This document shows positions 16,188 to 26,734 of a stretch of 64,000 bases of DNA, piece by piece. The stretch is from positions 1-64,000 of the forward strand of contig JHWZ01000011.1 of assembly GCA_000687695.1 (NCBI GenBank), given 5' to 3'. How positions within the stretch are numbered: position 1 is the first letter of the stretch; every line of letters begins with the position of its first letter. Position numbers and translations under genes: made by a program. Below the pieces are notes generated by a model that was not told the origin of the DNA, made no database searches, and worked only from the letters and a program-made list of their open reading frames with translations. Source of the DNA: Lachnospiraceae bacterium P6B14. GTDB taxonomy: Bacteria > Bacillota > Clostridia > Lachnospirales > Lachnospiraceae.

Positions 16188-17681
16188 ATGCAAACAAGGA
16201 TTATCTCATGGGATAAGACTGAGGGATATCAGCCCGAGGACCTGCGCGACGCCGCAAAGATTCTTCGCGAAGGAGGGTTGGTGGCGTTTCCGACGGAGAC
16301 GGTTTACGGACTCGGTTGCAACGGGTTTGACGAGAAAGCCGCGTCCAAGGTCTACGAAGCAAAGGGGAGACCCAGTGACAATCCGTTAATACTGCATATC
16401 GCCGAGAGGGAGGAGCTCACTGAGCTTGTGAAAGAGATCCCGGAGTCGGCGGAAAAACTGATGGATACATTTTGGCCGGGGCCCATGACACTTATTTTCA
16501 GAAAGTCGGACAGGGTACCACAGGCGATAACAGGCGGTCTTGAGACCGTAGCGATAAGGATGCCCGCACATACGGGCGCGAGAGAGCTTATAAAGGCAGC
16601 GGGATTACCGGTAGCTGCTCCTTCGGCAAATCTGTCGGGGAGACCTTCACCTACCATGGCTGCCCACGTGATAGAGGACCTCGATGGCAGAGTTGATATG
16701 ATCATCGATGGCGGAGAGGTCGGAATAGGTTATGAGTCTACAATCCTGGATATGACAGGGCTCAGACCCGTTATACTCAGACCGGGATTCATCACGAGAG
16801 AAATGATCGAGGGCGTCATCGGTACACCCGGTGACGAGGCGATACCTGAGGCTTCGGAAGTGAGCGGAGATATAGTTCCGAAAGCACCGGGTATGAAATA
16901 CAGACACTATGCACCGGTAGCTGATCTTACCGTGGTCAGGGGTGATGAGGAAGAGGTCGAGAAAAAGATCGATGAGTTAGCGAGACAGTTTCCTCAGGAC
17001 AAGGTCGGCATTCTCACCACTGACGAGAGAAAGGATCTGTACGATTACGGAGTAGTTCTTTCTATCGGATCGATGAAGGACAATACTCTTGGGCACGGCC
17101 TGTATGGATCTTTGCGAGAGTTTGATCATCTCGAGGTCATGCATATTTTTGCGGAGACCTTCTACGGAAATGAGCAGGAGGATGCTCTGATGAACCGCCT
17201 GATGAAGGCGGCAGGCGGTCAGGTGATTGATCTGATGGATTATCACCGTGTGATTTTTGTCTGTAAGGAAAACGTAACGATATCACCCATGGCTGAGTGG
17301 ATCATGAAGAGTATCGTTATGGATAAATCCATCGAGATATGTTCAAGAGGATTGGTTGTTCTTTTTTCCGAACCGATCAATCAAAAAACGATAGACCTTT
17401 TGATATCGCACAGCGTGCCGATAGAGGAGCAGTCCTCGAGACTCCTTCGTGAGGAGGATATGGATGAAAACACGTTGGTGATCACGATGACATTTACCGA
17501 GAAGGTAAAGGTGTTGGAGCAGTTCGATCAGACAGAGCATGTTTATACGCTGAGAGAGTTCGTCGGACTCGAGGATGATGTTATGGATCCGTACGGTGGC
17601 GACGAGAGCGTATATGAATCGTTGTACATCGAACTCAAAGACCTTTTGTATAAGATGAAAAAGAGATTGGGGTGGCAATGA
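16188..17681 (+). CDS. tsaC: threonylcarbamoyl-AMP synthase (TsaC/Sua5) fused to a degenerate LMW phosphatase domain
   Basis: 497 residues. Residues 1-350 are a full Sua5: the YrdC domain (TETVYGLGCNG, KGRPSDNPL, APSANLSGRPSPT) makes threonylcarbamoyl-AMP for the tRNA t6A37 modification, and a Sua5 C-terminal domain follows. Residues 353-497 are a low-molecular-weight tyrosine/arginine phosphatase fold: VIFVCKENVTISPMAEW aligns with the P-loop CxGNxCRSP, and MDPYGG near 460 is the general-acid loop. C359 is kept but the essential Arg is I365, so phosphatase activity is doubtful. In Bacillus the same functions lie in order ywlC-ywlE-rpiB; here the first two are fused and rpiB follows with overlap. 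Confidence 0.85.
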   Translation: MQTRIISWDKTEGYQPEDLRDAAKILREGGLVAFPTETVYGLGCNGFDEKAASKVYEAKGRPSDNPLILHIAEREELTELVKEIPESAEKLMDTFWPGPMTLIFRKSDRVPQAITGGLETVAIRMPAHTGARELIKAAGLPVAAPSANLSGRPSPTMAAHVIEDLDGRVDMIIDGGEVGIGYESTILDMTGLRPVILRPGFITREMIEGVIGTPGDEAIPEASEVSGDIVPKAPGMKYRHYAPVADLTVVRGDEEEVEKKIDELARQFPQDKVGILTTDERKDLYDYGVVLSIGSMKDNTLGHGLYGSLREFDHLEVMHIFAETFYGNEQEDALMNRLMKAAGGQVIDLMDYHRVIFVCKENVTISPMAEWIMKSIVMDKSIEICSRGLVVLFSEPINQKTIDLLISHSVPIEEQSSRLLREEDMDENTLVITMTFTEKVKVLEQFDQTEHVYTLREFVGLEDDVMDPYGGDESVYESLYIELKDLLYKMKKRLGWQ

Positions 17682-18112
17682 TGATAGCTGTAGGAAGTGA
17701 CCACGCAGGATACGAATTAAAGCAGGAGATACTCGAGCACCTGAAGGAAAGAGGGGAGCAGTTCGAGGATTTCGGATGCTTTTCAAATGAGTCAGTTGAC
17801 TATCCTGTTTACGGAAAAAAGGTTGCGCAGGCAGTAGCAAGTGGCGAGTATGAGAAAGGCATTTTGATCTGCGGCACGGGTATCGGTATTTCGATCACTG
17901 CGAACAAGGTTAAGGGAATCAGAGCAGCACTGTGCGGCGACTGCTTTTCAGCTGAGGCGACCAGACTACACAACGACGCAAACATCCTTGCTCTCGGAGC
18001 AAGAGCAGTGGGTGGTGGCCTTGCACTAAAGATTGTTGATACATTTTTGGATACGGAGTTTTCGGGAGATGAGAGACATGCCCGGAGGATCAGACTGATC
18101 GAGGAGGACTGA
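17678..18112 (+). CDS. rpiB: ribose-5-phosphate isomerase B
   Basis: 144 residues. Interconverts ribose 5-phosphate and ribulose 5-phosphate in the pentose phosphate pathway. SDHAGYELKQEI at the start and ICGTGIGISITANKVKGIRAA, with the catalytic Cys, are RpiB/LacAB-family hallmarks. The start overlaps the stop of the preceding fusion gene (ATG at 17678, or the adjacent ATG at 17681); GGGGTGG precedes it. It shares one base with proC, so the three genes are translationally coupled. Confidence 0.88.
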   Translation: MMIAVGSDHAGYELKQEILEHLKERGEQFEDFGCFSNESVDYPVYGKKVAQAVASGEYEKGILICGTGIGISITANKVKGIRAALCGDCFSAEATRLHNDANILALGARAVGGGLALKIVDTFLDTEFSGDERHARRIRLIEED

Positions 18113-18909
18113 TGTTAGGAATAATCGGATGCGGCAACATGGGTCAGGCGATGTTGACCGGTATTTTGAAAAATAAACTGTACGAGCCTTCTGATGTGAT
18201 CGTTTCACATCTCGATGAGGAAGCGCTCAAGGATCTTCATGATCGCTTGGGAGTGAATACTACAACTGATAATGTAAAAGTGGCTGAGAGCGCGGATGTG
18301 CTTTTGATCAGCTTAAAGCCATATCAGTACGCGGATGTTATTCCCGACATCGCGGATGTGGTTACAGAGGACAAGCTTGTTATATCTATTGCTGCAGGTC
18401 AGACGATAGACTCTGTAATGGGGTATTTCGGAAAGGCTATACATCTGGTACGTACCATGCCAAATACCCCTGCCTTAGTCGGAGCGGGAGCGACCGGCAT
18501 GTGCTTTTCCGACATGGTAACAGAGGAAGAAAAGAAAAAAGCAGTAGAGATTTTTGAGAGCTTTGGTATCGTTTCGATCGTGCCGGAGTCTCTGATAGAT
18601 ACGGTTATCGGCGTGAGCGGAAGTTCACCGGCTTATGTGTTTATGATCATCGAGGCTATGGCCGATGCTGCCGTGGCAGACGGTATGGCCAGAGCGGATG
18701 CTTATCGTATGGCGGCGCAGAGTGTGTATGGCAGCGCGAAGATGGTTCTCGAGACAGGAAAGCATCCGGGAGAGCTGAAGGATATGGTTTGCTCGCCGGG
18801 CGGGACTACCATCGAGGCGGTACGTGTGCTCGAGGAGTGCGGCTTGAGAAGCGCGATCATCGAAGGGCAGATGGCATGCGTCCAAAAAGCTAAAGATATG
18901 AGCAAGTGA
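18112..18909 (+). CDS. proC: pyrroline-5-carboxylate reductase
   Basis: 265 residues; last step of proline synthesis, NAD(P)H-dependent. The Rossmann motif is GIIGCGNMGQAM at the N-terminus; VRTMPNTPALVGAGATGMC and the C-terminal VCSPGGTTIEAVRVLEECGL are the family's substrate-binding signatures. Length is normal (about 265-270). The start overlaps the rpiB stop by one base (TGATG). Confidence 0.93.
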   Translation: MLGIIGCGNMGQAMLTGILKNKLYEPSDVIVSHLDEEALKDLHDRLGVNTTTDNVKVAESADVLLISLKPYQYADVIPDIADVVTEDKLVISIAAGQTIDSVMGYFGKAIHLVRTMPNTPALVGAGATGMCFSDMVTEEEKKKAVEIFESFGIVSIVPESLIDTVIGVSGSSPAYVFMIIEAMADAAVADGMARADAYRMAAQSVYGSAKMVLETGKHPGELKDMVCSPGGTTIEAVRVLEECGLRSAIIEGQMACVQKAKDMSK

Positions 18910-18969
18910 GATGCGACGGGGCGGCTCTGATTTCTCTTGCCCCTGTAGGACACACATGAGGTATATATC

Positions 18970-19287
18970 TTGAGAAAGAGAGACGACGACAAGAATAGAC
19001 GCGAGATTATGACGGCCCTTGCGATGATCTTGCAGATAGGGTTAGCTATACTCGTATGTATGGCGATGAGTCTGGGTATCGGATGGTATCTGGATAAGTT
19101 GTTTGGAACAAAGTTCATTCTTATCATTTTTATGATCATAGGAATGCTCGCATCGATCAGAAGTATGATGGTTCTGACCGGAAAGTATAAGCCCGGTTCG
19201 GATACAAAGACTACTGATACTAAAAGAGAAAAATCTATGCTTGAACAGTATAGAGATTATGAGTTAAAAGAGGACAAGGATAACTGA
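18970..19287 (+). CDS. atpZ: AtpZ/AtpI family membrane protein at head of ATP synthase operon
   Basis: 105 residues with two membrane spans (about 15-40 and 46-66) and a charged tail. Small proteins of this type precede the F-ATPase genes in Firmicutes and are thought to help magnesium or assembly of the c ring. LGIGWYLDKLFGTKF is typical of the AtpZ family. Translation seems to start at TTG 18970, behind a weak TGAGG; the first ATG in frame (19009) would remove the charged head. It overlaps the next gene by one base. Confidence 0.7.
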   Translation: MRKRDDDKNRREIMTALAMILQIGLAILVCMAMSLGIGWYLDKLFGTKFILIIFMIIGMLASIRSMMVLTGKYKPGSDTKTTDTKREKSMLEQYRDYELKEDKDN

Positions 19288-19853
19288 TGGAGCCTCAGGA
19301 TGAGTTGATGAACGATACGGATACAGCCGTTATTAAAAAGTTTCCGGATCGGTTGATCGCGAAAAAAACTCTGCACAGAGTGATCCTCGGCATTTGGATC
19401 ATCGCTGCGGTTGTGATAGCGGTAGGCATCTGGTTCGTGCCGAACATCCTCGCGTGCTTAGCGGGTGAGCTTATCGGCAGCGGTATCGCGACGGCGCTTA
19501 TGTTTCACCTGTATCACTGCATCGATGTGGAGCTGGATATCGGTGAGGTAAAGGCCGGGGCGCATTCCAAATGGAACGCGATGATACGTCTTGCGATAGA
19601 GATTTTGGCGGTCGTGGGATGTTGTTTCATACCGGAGTGGATAAACCCGATAGCGCTCCTCATTGGACTCTTCGGAAGAAAGTTCGGAGCGATGATGGTG
19701 CCTCTGTTCTTTGATAAGGAAAGAAACGGTCAGATGACCGAAGAGGATAAAGAGCAGTTAAGAAAGCACGGAAGGCTGCTTTCAAGAAAAGAAGCGGAGG
19801 AGCTTCTTGAGAAGGAATTATCTCAGCAGGAAGAAGCGGTGAACGAAGAATAA
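19287..19853 (+). CDS. atpI: ATP synthase subunit I-like membrane protein
   Basis: 188 residues. Four membrane segments (about 30-50, 52-70, 95-112 and 116-138) and a long charged C-terminal tail. The sequence is poorly conserved; the assignment comes from its place between atpZ and atpB and from the four-span layout of AtpI, an assembly factor for the c ring. The C-terminal 50 residues are Glu/Lys-rich, longer than usual for AtpI. Start codon overlaps the atpZ stop (TGATG). Confidence 0.6.
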   Translation: MEPQDELMNDTDTAVIKKFPDRLIAKKTLHRVILGIWIIAAVVIAVGIWFVPNILACLAGELIGSGIATALMFHLYHCIDVELDIGEVKAGAHSKWNAMIRLAIEILAVVGCCFIPEWINPIALLIGLFGRKFGAMMVPLFFDKERNGQMTEEDKEQLRKHGRLLSRKEAEELLEKELSQQEEAVNEE

Positions 19854-19911
19854 TTATGTGTGTCTGAGAGACGCGCATGGGATATAGAATAACAAATGGA
19901 GGAGACAGCAT

Positions 19912-20616
19912 ATGGAAAATGTCGATTTTTACGTCCATGGTTACCACAAGCTAAGCTTTTTGGGAGCAGATGTCTACATCACGACTACCCACGTGTGCTT
20001 GGCGATAGTCATGATCATTTTGATCATCTTCGGTATCGTAGCACATAGGACGATCAAAAAGGCAGATCCGACCAAGGCACCAACAGGATTTCTAAACATC
20101 CTTGAGCTTTTGGTGGAAACGGTGGATGGTCTGGTTCTCAGTAACATGGGAAAGACTCTTGCGCCGAAGTTCAAAAACTATATCGGTGTGCTGTTCACAC
20201 TTATCATAGTGTGCAACCTGTCCGGTCTTTTCGGACTGAGGCCTCCGACTGCTGACTACGGTGTGACACTGCCGCTGGCGCTCATTACATTCGCGATGAT
20301 CCAGTACCAGGGATTCAAGTGGCAGAAGATGGGCAAGATCAAAGGACTCTTCGAGCCGATATTTTTGTTCCTTCCGGTGAATATCATCAGTGAGTTTGCT
20401 ACTCCGGTATCTCTCTCACTCCGTCTTTTCGCCAACATCCTTTCAGGAACAATGATGATGACACTCATCTACGGATTGCTTCCGAACTTCATCCTGATCG
20501 GTTGGCCCGCCGCATTGCACGGTTATCTCGACGTCTTCGCCGGCGCGCTGCAGGCATACGTGTTCGCAATGCTAACGATGGTATTCGTTTCAAATGCTGC
20601 GGACATCCAGGACTAA
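19912..20616 (+). CDS. atpB: ATP synthase F0 subunit a
   Basis: 234 residues, polytopic. Forms the ion half-channels against the c ring. The essential arginine is in SLSLRLFANILSGTMM, and the last helix ALQAYVFAMLTMVF is the family signature. Ribosome site GGAGGA precedes the ATG. A hairpin-bearing 153-base gap separates it from atpE. Confidence 0.93.
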   Translation: MENVDFYVHGYHKLSFLGADVYITTTHVCLAIVMIILIIFGIVAHRTIKKADPTKAPTGFLNILELLVETVDGLVLSNMGKTLAPKFKNYIGVLFTLIIVCNLSGLFGLRPPTADYGVTLPLALITFAMIQYQGFKWQKMGKIKGLFEPIFLFLPVNIISEFATPVSLSLRLFANILSGTMMMTLIYGLLPNFILIGWPAALHGYLDVFAGALQAYVFAMLTMVFVSNAADIQD

Positions 20617-20647
20617 AAAGTAACGAACGACTAACGCGTTTCCAGTA

Positions 20648-20671
20648 CGTAGTTTATCTGTTTAAACTACG
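20648..20671 (+). other. hairpin in the atpB-atpE intergenic region
   Basis: CGTAGTTTA (20648-20656) and its exact complement TAAACTACG (20663-20671) with a six-base loop. No U tract follows, so it is not a plain terminator. Position before the c-subunit gene suggests mRNA processing or stability control, as c is needed in roughly ten-fold excess. Confidence 0.45.
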
Positions 20672-20769
20672 ACCGCGCTCAAGCGGATGGTTGGTGTGGT
20701 TGTTTAAATAATGTAAGTAATAACAGAAAATAAAGTCCGCATAACGCGGCAGAAAGTGAGGAAACTATT

Positions 20770-21024
20770 ATGGAAATGGCAGAAGCTATTATCAGAGCAG
20801 CATCCGCGATTGGAGCAGGTTTGGCGGTTATCGCCGGTATCGGACCCGGTGTAGGCCAGGGTATCGCAGCCGGTTACGGAGCATCCGCTGTAGGACGTAA
20901 CCCCGGAGCCCGCGGTGAGGTAATGTCAACAATGCTTTTGGGACAGGCCGTTGCCGAGACAACAGGTCTTTACGGTCTGGCTGTAGCGATGATCCTGATG
21001 TTCGCGAATCCGCTGCTTCCGTAA
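20770..21024 (+). CDS. atpE: ATP synthase F0 subunit c, sodium-binding signature
   Basis: 84 residues, a two-helix hairpin. The ion carboxylate is E63. The neighbouring residues Q30 (GPGVGQG), V61, T64 and Y68 ([10 protein letters not shown]) match position for position the sodium site of the Ilyobacter tartaricus c ring (Q32, V63, E65, S66, Y70). Proton-type rings lack the Gln and the Ser/Thr next to the Glu. Hence this synthase probably uses sodium ions. Ribosome site GTGAGGA precedes the ATG. Confidence 0.94.
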   Translation: MEMAEAIIRAASAIGAGLAVIAGIGPGVGQGIAAGYGASAVGRNPGARGEVMSTMLLGQAVAETTGLYGLAVAMILMFANPLLP

Positions 21025-21071
21025 TCTCTCCGGAGGTACATTTTTAAAAAAATGGAAAGGAGGGATATGAG

Positions 21072-21590
21072 TTGGATCCCAGAATATTTGGGTTAGACGC
21101 CCAGACATTATTTGACACATGTATCACATTGATCGCAATGCTGATACTGTTTATCCTTCTCTCCTACCTCTTGTTCAATCCGGCGAGGAAGCTGATCGAA
21201 AAGAGAAAAGCGTTTATCAAGGATCAGCTTGATGAGGCTGCTGAGGCTCGTGATTCCGCACTTGCCATGAAAGAGGAGTATGACGGAAAGCTTGCCAAGG
21301 TGGAAGAAGAATCCGAAGAAATGATGGCGGAAGCGCGCAAGAAGGCAAAAGCGCGTGAGACCGAGATCATCAGTGAGGCAGATGAGGAGGCACATCGTAT
21401 CATCACTCGTGCCGAGAAGGAAGCCTCTCTCGAGAAGGACAAGGTTAAGGATGAGATCAAGCAGGAAATCGTCCAGGTAGCTACGCAGATGGCAGGAAAA
21501 TTCGTGGAGAGCTCCATGGATGAAAAGACCCAGTCGGAGCTGGTGGATGAAACACTGAAGGAAATGGGTGATGCGACATGGCAAAGCTAG
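21072..21590 (+). CDS. atpF: ATP synthase F0 subunit b
   Basis: 172 residues: one N-terminal membrane helix (about 13-33) followed by a long charged coiled coil that forms the peripheral stalk, as usual for subunit b. Translation starts at TTG 21072; AAAGGAGGG ends about eight bases upstream and no in-frame ATG is better placed. It overlaps atpH by 13 bases, so the two stalk subunits are coupled. Confidence 0.88.
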   Translation: MDPRIFGLDAQTLFDTCITLIAMLILFILLSYLLFNPARKLIEKRKAFIKDQLDEAAEARDSALAMKEEYDGKLAKVEEESEEMMAEARKKAKARETEIISEADEEAHRIITRAEKEASLEKDKVKDEIKQEIVQVATQMAGKFVESSMDEKTQSELVDETLKEMGDATWQS

Positions 21591-22126
21591 TATCAAAGGT
21601 GTACGGTGATGCATTATTTGAACTTGCCATTGAGGAGAACAAACTGGAATCGGTTTGGGATGAGGTTCGTGTCATAGAGAAAGCGCTTACTGACAACCCT
21701 GCATTTTTGCCGACACTCAGACATCCTGATATGTCGATGGAAAAAAAGCAGGAGCTTTTGAAAGAGATCTTTGGCGGAAAGCTTTCCAATGATGTGATGG
21801 GACTGATCGATGTTATGGTCAGGAAAAATCGTATCGGTGATCTCGAGAAGGTACTTGAGTACTTCGATGAGAGAGCCAAGGAGAGACAGAAGATCGGTGT
21901 CGTAGAGGTTTGTACTCCGGTGGAGCTTTCCTCTGACGAGAAAAAGAAGGTCGAGGCGCGTGTGCTCGAAGTGACTGATTTTGCATCGCTTGAGATGAAT
22001 TATAAGTTAGACAAATCCTTGCTCGGCGGCATGGTCATCCGTATCGGAGATCAGGTACTCGATAACAGTATCAGATCAAAGCTGGATGCGATGGGACGAC
22101 AGCTCGCAAGCGTAAGGTTGCAGTAA
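21578..22126 (+). CDS. atpH: ATP synthase F1 subunit delta
   Basis: 182 residues, OSCP/delta family: N-terminal helical bundle (SKVYGDALFELAIEENKLE) and C-terminal domain ending DNSIRSKLDAMGRQLAS, the standard closing motif that binds subunit b. Joins the stalk to the top of F1. Starts inside the end of atpF. Confidence 0.93.
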   Translation: MAKLVSKVYGDALFELAIEENKLESVWDEVRVIEKALTDNPAFLPTLRHPDMSMEKKQELLKEIFGGKLSNDVMGLIDVMVRKNRIGDLEKVLEYFDERAKERQKIGVVEVCTPVELSSDEKKKVEARVLEVTDFASLEMNYKLDKSLLGGMVIRIGDQVLDNSIRSKLDAMGRQLASVRLQ

Positions 22127-22176
22127 AGAGCTTGTCACATTTACGCTGAGTTTTAGAAAGAAGGTGTATAGACGAT

Positions 22177-23685
22177 ATGAATTTAAAACCTGAAGAGATC
22201 AGTTCAGTGATCAAAGAAGAGATCAAAAAATACAGCACGGAGTTCGAAGTTGCGAACGTCGGAACCGTCATTCAGGTTGCAGATGGTATCGCCCGTATCC
22301 ATGGATTGGAAAAGGCGATGCAGGGAGAGCTTTTGGAGTTCCCGGGCGAGGTATACGGCATGGTGCTGAACCTCGAGGAGGACAACGTCGGAGCGGTGCT
22401 TCTCGGTAACGCATCCGGTATCGCTGAGGGTGATGTCGTAAAGACCACGGGTCGTATCATGACAGTGCCTGTAGGTGATGCGATGCAGGGACGTGTCGTA
22501 AACGCACTCGGTCAGCCGATCGACGGCAAGGGGCCGATCAATACCGACAAGCTTCGTCCTATCGAGCGTGTGGCGCACGGTGTTATCTCACGTAAGTCCG
22601 TGGATACCCCGCTTCAGACCGGTATCAAGGCTATCGATTCGATGGTGCCGATCGGACGCGGACAGCGAGAGCTCATCATCGGTGACCGTCAGACAGGAAA
22701 GACGGCTATCGCGATCGACACGATCATCAACCAGAAAGATCAGGACGTGCTCTGTATCTATGTTGCGATCGGTCAGAAAGCATCTACCGTTGCAAACCTG
22801 GTTAAAACATTGGAAGAATACGGCGCTATGGATTACACGACAGTCGTTGCGGCGACTGCGTCAGAGCTTGCGCCTTTGCAGTACATCGCACCTTATTCAG
22901 GATGTGCGATGGGTGAAGAATGGATGGAGGCAGGCAAGGACGTACTCATCATATATGATGACCTTAGTAAGCATGCAACAGCTTATCGTACACTTTCGCT
23001 GCTTCTGAAGCGTCCGCCGGGACGTGAGGCATATCCGGGAGATGTCTTCTATCTGCACTCAAGACTTCTTGAGAGGGCAGCGAAGCTTTCGGATAAGCTG
23101 GGCGGTGGTTCGCTTACAGCACTTCCTATCATTGAGACTCAGGCCGGAGACGTGTCGGCATATATTCCGACGAACGTTATCTCCATCACGGATGGTCAGA
23201 TCTATCTGGAGACAGAGATGTTCAATTCCGGATTCAGACCGGCCGTAAACCCGGGACTTTCGGTATCCCGAGTTGGTGGTTCCGCGCAGATCAAGGCTAT
23301 GAAGTCTATCGCAGGACCTATCCGTATCGAGCTTGCTCAGTACAGAGAGCTCGCAGCATTCTCTCAGTTCGGTTCAGATCTTGATGCCGACACCAAGAGA
23401 CAGCTTGATCAGGGTGAGCGTATCCGTGAGATCCTGAAGCAGGATCAGTACAATCCGCTTCCGGTTTGGTATCAGGTTATCATCATCTACGCTGCTACCA
23501 AGCAGTACCTGATCGATATCCCTGTAGAGGATGTGCTCGAGTTCGAGAAGGGACTTTTTGATCACCTTGACTCAAAGCATCCTGATATCCCTGCTGCGAT
23601 CCGCGATGAGAAGGTGATCAGCGAGGATACTGAGAAGAAGCTTGTCGCTGCTATAGAAGAATTCAAAAAGGATTTCTTGAAATAG
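22177..23685 (+). CDS. atpA: ATP synthase F1 subunit alpha
   Basis: 502 residues, usual length. Walker [15 protein letters not shown] and the signature [17 protein letters not shown] are present, as is the arginine-finger region that completes the beta catalytic site. Non-catalytic nucleotide-binding subunit. AGAAAGAAGG lies upstream of the ATG. It is followed by a palindromic repeat before atpG. Confidence 0.96.
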   Translation: MNLKPEEISSVIKEEIKKYSTEFEVANVGTVIQVADGIARIHGLEKAMQGELLEFPGEVYGMVLNLEEDNVGAVLLGNASGIAEGDVVKTTGRIMTVPVGDAMQGRVVNALGQPIDGKGPINTDKLRPIERVAHGVISRKSVDTPLQTGIKAIDSMVPIGRGQRELIIGDRQTGKTAIAIDTIINQKDQDVLCIYVAIGQKASTVANLVKTLEEYGAMDYTTVVAATASELAPLQYIAPYSGCAMGEEWMEAGKDVLIIYDDLSKHATAYRTLSLLLKRPPGREAYPGDVFYLHSRLLERAAKLSDKLGGGSLTALPIIETQAGDVSAYIPTNVISITDGQIYLETEMFNSGFRPAVNPGLSVSRVGGSAQIKAMKSIAGPIRIELAQYRELAAFSQFGSDLDADTKRQLDQGERIREILKQDQYNPLPVWYQVIIIYAATKQYLIDIPVEDVLEFEKGLFDHLDSKHPDIPAAIRDEKVISEDTEKKLVAAIEEFKKDFLK

Positions 23686-23694
23686 GCTGGATAT

Positions 23695-23742
23695 AGCCTT
23701 CCCCTTGAGGGGAAGGTGGCACCGACAGGTGCCGGATGAGGT
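23695..23742 (+). repeat. palindromic intergenic repeat, copy 1 (atpA-atpG)
   Basis: Two hairpins in tandem: CCTTCCCC-ttga-GGGGAAGG at 23697-23716, then GGCACC-gaca-GGTGCC, closing with ggatgaggtg. The same layout recurs at 26109-26156 with compensating base changes in both stems, so the secondary structure is what is kept. It reads as a mobile REP-like element in an operon gap. Confidence 0.75.
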
Positions 23743-23759
23743 GTTTAAGGAGGAAGCAT

Positions 23760-24683
23760 ATGGCTTCAATGAGAGACATAAAGCGACGCCGTGAGTCCAT
23801 AACCTCGACGTCGCAGATCACCAAGGCGATGAAGCTGGTCTCGACCGTAAAGCTTCAAAAGGCCAAGGGGCGTGCCGAAGAATCCAAGCCGTACTTTGAA
23901 AAAATGTACGAAACGGTCTCGGGCATGCTTGCCAAATCAGGCAATATTTCAAACCCTTACCTCGCCGGAAGTGAAAAAGAAGGGCCGAAAAAGACGGGTA
24001 TCATTGTCATCACGTCAAACAGAGGTCTGGCAGGAGGATACAACTCAAATATCGTAAAGCTGGTAAACAGTGCCGGTTTTGACAAGGAAAATGTTGTTAT
24101 CTATCCGGTCGGAAGAAAAGGCCAGGAGTCACTGCGTCGTCTCGGTTATGAGATGAGCGATGACTTCAACGAAGTGATGAACAAACCTCTTTTCGGAGAT
24201 GCCGTATCCATCGGAAAGACCGTAACAGGCGATCTCGAGAGCGGCAAGATCGATGAAGTCTATCTCGCGTATACAGTATTTAAAAATACCATGACACAGA
24301 CGCCGAGGCTCATGAAGATTCTTCCATTTACGGAGGAGGATCTCGAAAATGAATCTGACATGGGTGATCTGTCATCAAAGGATGAGGATTCCAAAAAGTC
24401 AGCAGATGAGCAGAAGGGTGCTGTGGCGCTCATGAACTATGAGCCTGAGGAGGAGGAAACTCTGTCCTATATCATACCGATGTACATGAACTCACTTATA
24501 TTCGGAGCGCTGGTAGAGGCTACCGCCAGTGAGAACGGTGCACGTATGCAGGCGATGGATAATGCTACATCAAACGCGGAAGAGATGATAGACACACTCG
24601 GACTTCAGTATAACCGCGCCCGTCAGGCGGCGATCACTCAGGAGCTTACTGAGATCGTGGCAGGGGCAGCGGCCATCGAATAG
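23760..24683 (+). CDS. atpG: ATP synthase F1 subunit gamma
   Basis: 307 residues, the rotor shaft. MASMRDIKRRRESITSTSQI at the start and TQELTEIVAGAAAI at the end are the two family signatures. Start chosen at 23760 after AAGGAGGAAG. There is an extra acidic segment at about 200-235 (ENESDMGDLSSKDEDSKKSA) that makes the protein some 20 residues longer than typical gamma; it falls in the globular part, not the coiled-coil shaft. Confidence 0.94.
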   Translation: MASMRDIKRRRESITSTSQITKAMKLVSTVKLQKAKGRAEESKPYFEKMYETVSGMLAKSGNISNPYLAGSEKEGPKKTGIIVITSNRGLAGGYNSNIVKLVNSAGFDKENVVIYPVGRKGQESLRRLGYEMSDDFNEVMNKPLFGDAVSIGKTVTGDLESGKIDEVYLAYTVFKNTMTQTPRLMKILPFTEEDLENESDMGDLSSKDEDSKKSADEQKGAVALMNYEPEEEETLSYIIPMYMNSLIFGALVEATASENGARMQAMDNATSNAEEMIDTLGLQYNRARQAAITQELTEIVAGAAAIE

Positions 24684-24690
24684 GAGGTAA

Positions 24691-26106
<1,416 letters not shown>

Positions 26107-26108
26107 AA

Positions 26109-26156
26109 AGCCTTCTCCTTGAGGAGAAGGTGGCCACGAAGTGGACGGATGAGGTG
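26109..26156 (+). repeat. palindromic intergenic repeat, copy 2 (atpD-atpC)
   Basis: CCTTCTCC-ttga-GGAGAAGG (26111-26130), then CCAC-gaa-GTGG and ggatgaggtg. Same architecture as the copy at 23695-23742; differences in the stems are paired (C to T with G to A), which points to selection or copying of the structure rather than of the exact bases. Confidence 0.75.
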
Positions 26157-26164
26157 TAAAAAAT

Positions 26165-26584
26165 ATGGCTGAATTAAAGCAATTTCAATTAGAGGTGATC
26201 TCACCTGAGCGCGTCTTCTATACGGGAGATGTCGAGATGGTCGAGCTCACTACGACGGAGGGTGATATCGGTATCCTTGCCGGACACATTCCTCTCACGA
26301 CTATCGTGGCCCCGGGAGTCCTCACTATCTCGGAGCCGGATAACGTGACGAAGGAAGCCGCCGTCTTAGAGGGCTTCATGGAGATCACACAGGAAAAGGT
26401 GACGATACTTGCGCAGTCCTGCGAGTGGCCGGAGGAGATCGATGTCGACCGCGCGAAGGAAGCAAGAGAGCGTGCCGAGCGTCGATTAAAGAGTGCTGAT
26501 GAAAACATCAACATGGCTCGTGCGGAGCTGGCGCTCAGAAAGTCTTTGGTAAGACTTGAGCTCGCCGAAGGCGAAAAGAAATAA
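26165..26584 (+). CDS. atpC: ATP synthase F1 subunit epsilon
   Basis: 139 residues. N-terminal beta sandwich (FQLEVISPERVFYTGDVEMV, TTEGDIGILAGHIPLTT) and C-terminal two-helix arm (VDRAKEARERAERRLKSA) that can clamp F1 and inhibit ATP hydrolysis. Last gene of the operon; a strong terminator follows. The ATG lacks a good Shine-Dalgarno, perhaps because the repeat supplied the upstream region. Confidence 0.94.
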   Translation: MAELKQFQLEVISPERVFYTGDVEMVELTTTEGDIGILAGHIPLTTIVAPGVLTISEPDNVTKEAAVLEGFMEITQEKVTILAQSCEWPEEIDVDRAKEARERAERRLKSADENINMARAELALRKSLVRLELAEGEKK

Positions 26585-26611
26585 TGTATTTATGTTGAAA
26601 GTAAAAGTGAA

Positions 26612-26646
26612 GAAATCCGTTCGCAGTGCGAGCGGATTTCTTTTAG
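26612..26646 (+). terminator. intrinsic terminator of the atp operon
   Basis: A 13-pair stem (GAAATCCGTTCGC with GCGAGCGGATTTC, one G-U pair), loop of three, then TTTTAGTTG. Lies 28 bases after atpC. Confidence 0.85.
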
Positions 26647-26734
26647 TTGTGATACTTGATATATGAATTGCAGCTAAGTTTTTTTGATCCCCCCCTATCT
26701 AGCAGCTCCTATTTGTTGTTTTGCCAGGAAAAGC

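Noticed and set aside
18910-18969. Terminator between proC and atpZ
   Set aside because: GGGGC and GCCCC are present but far apart, with no T run; too weak to call.
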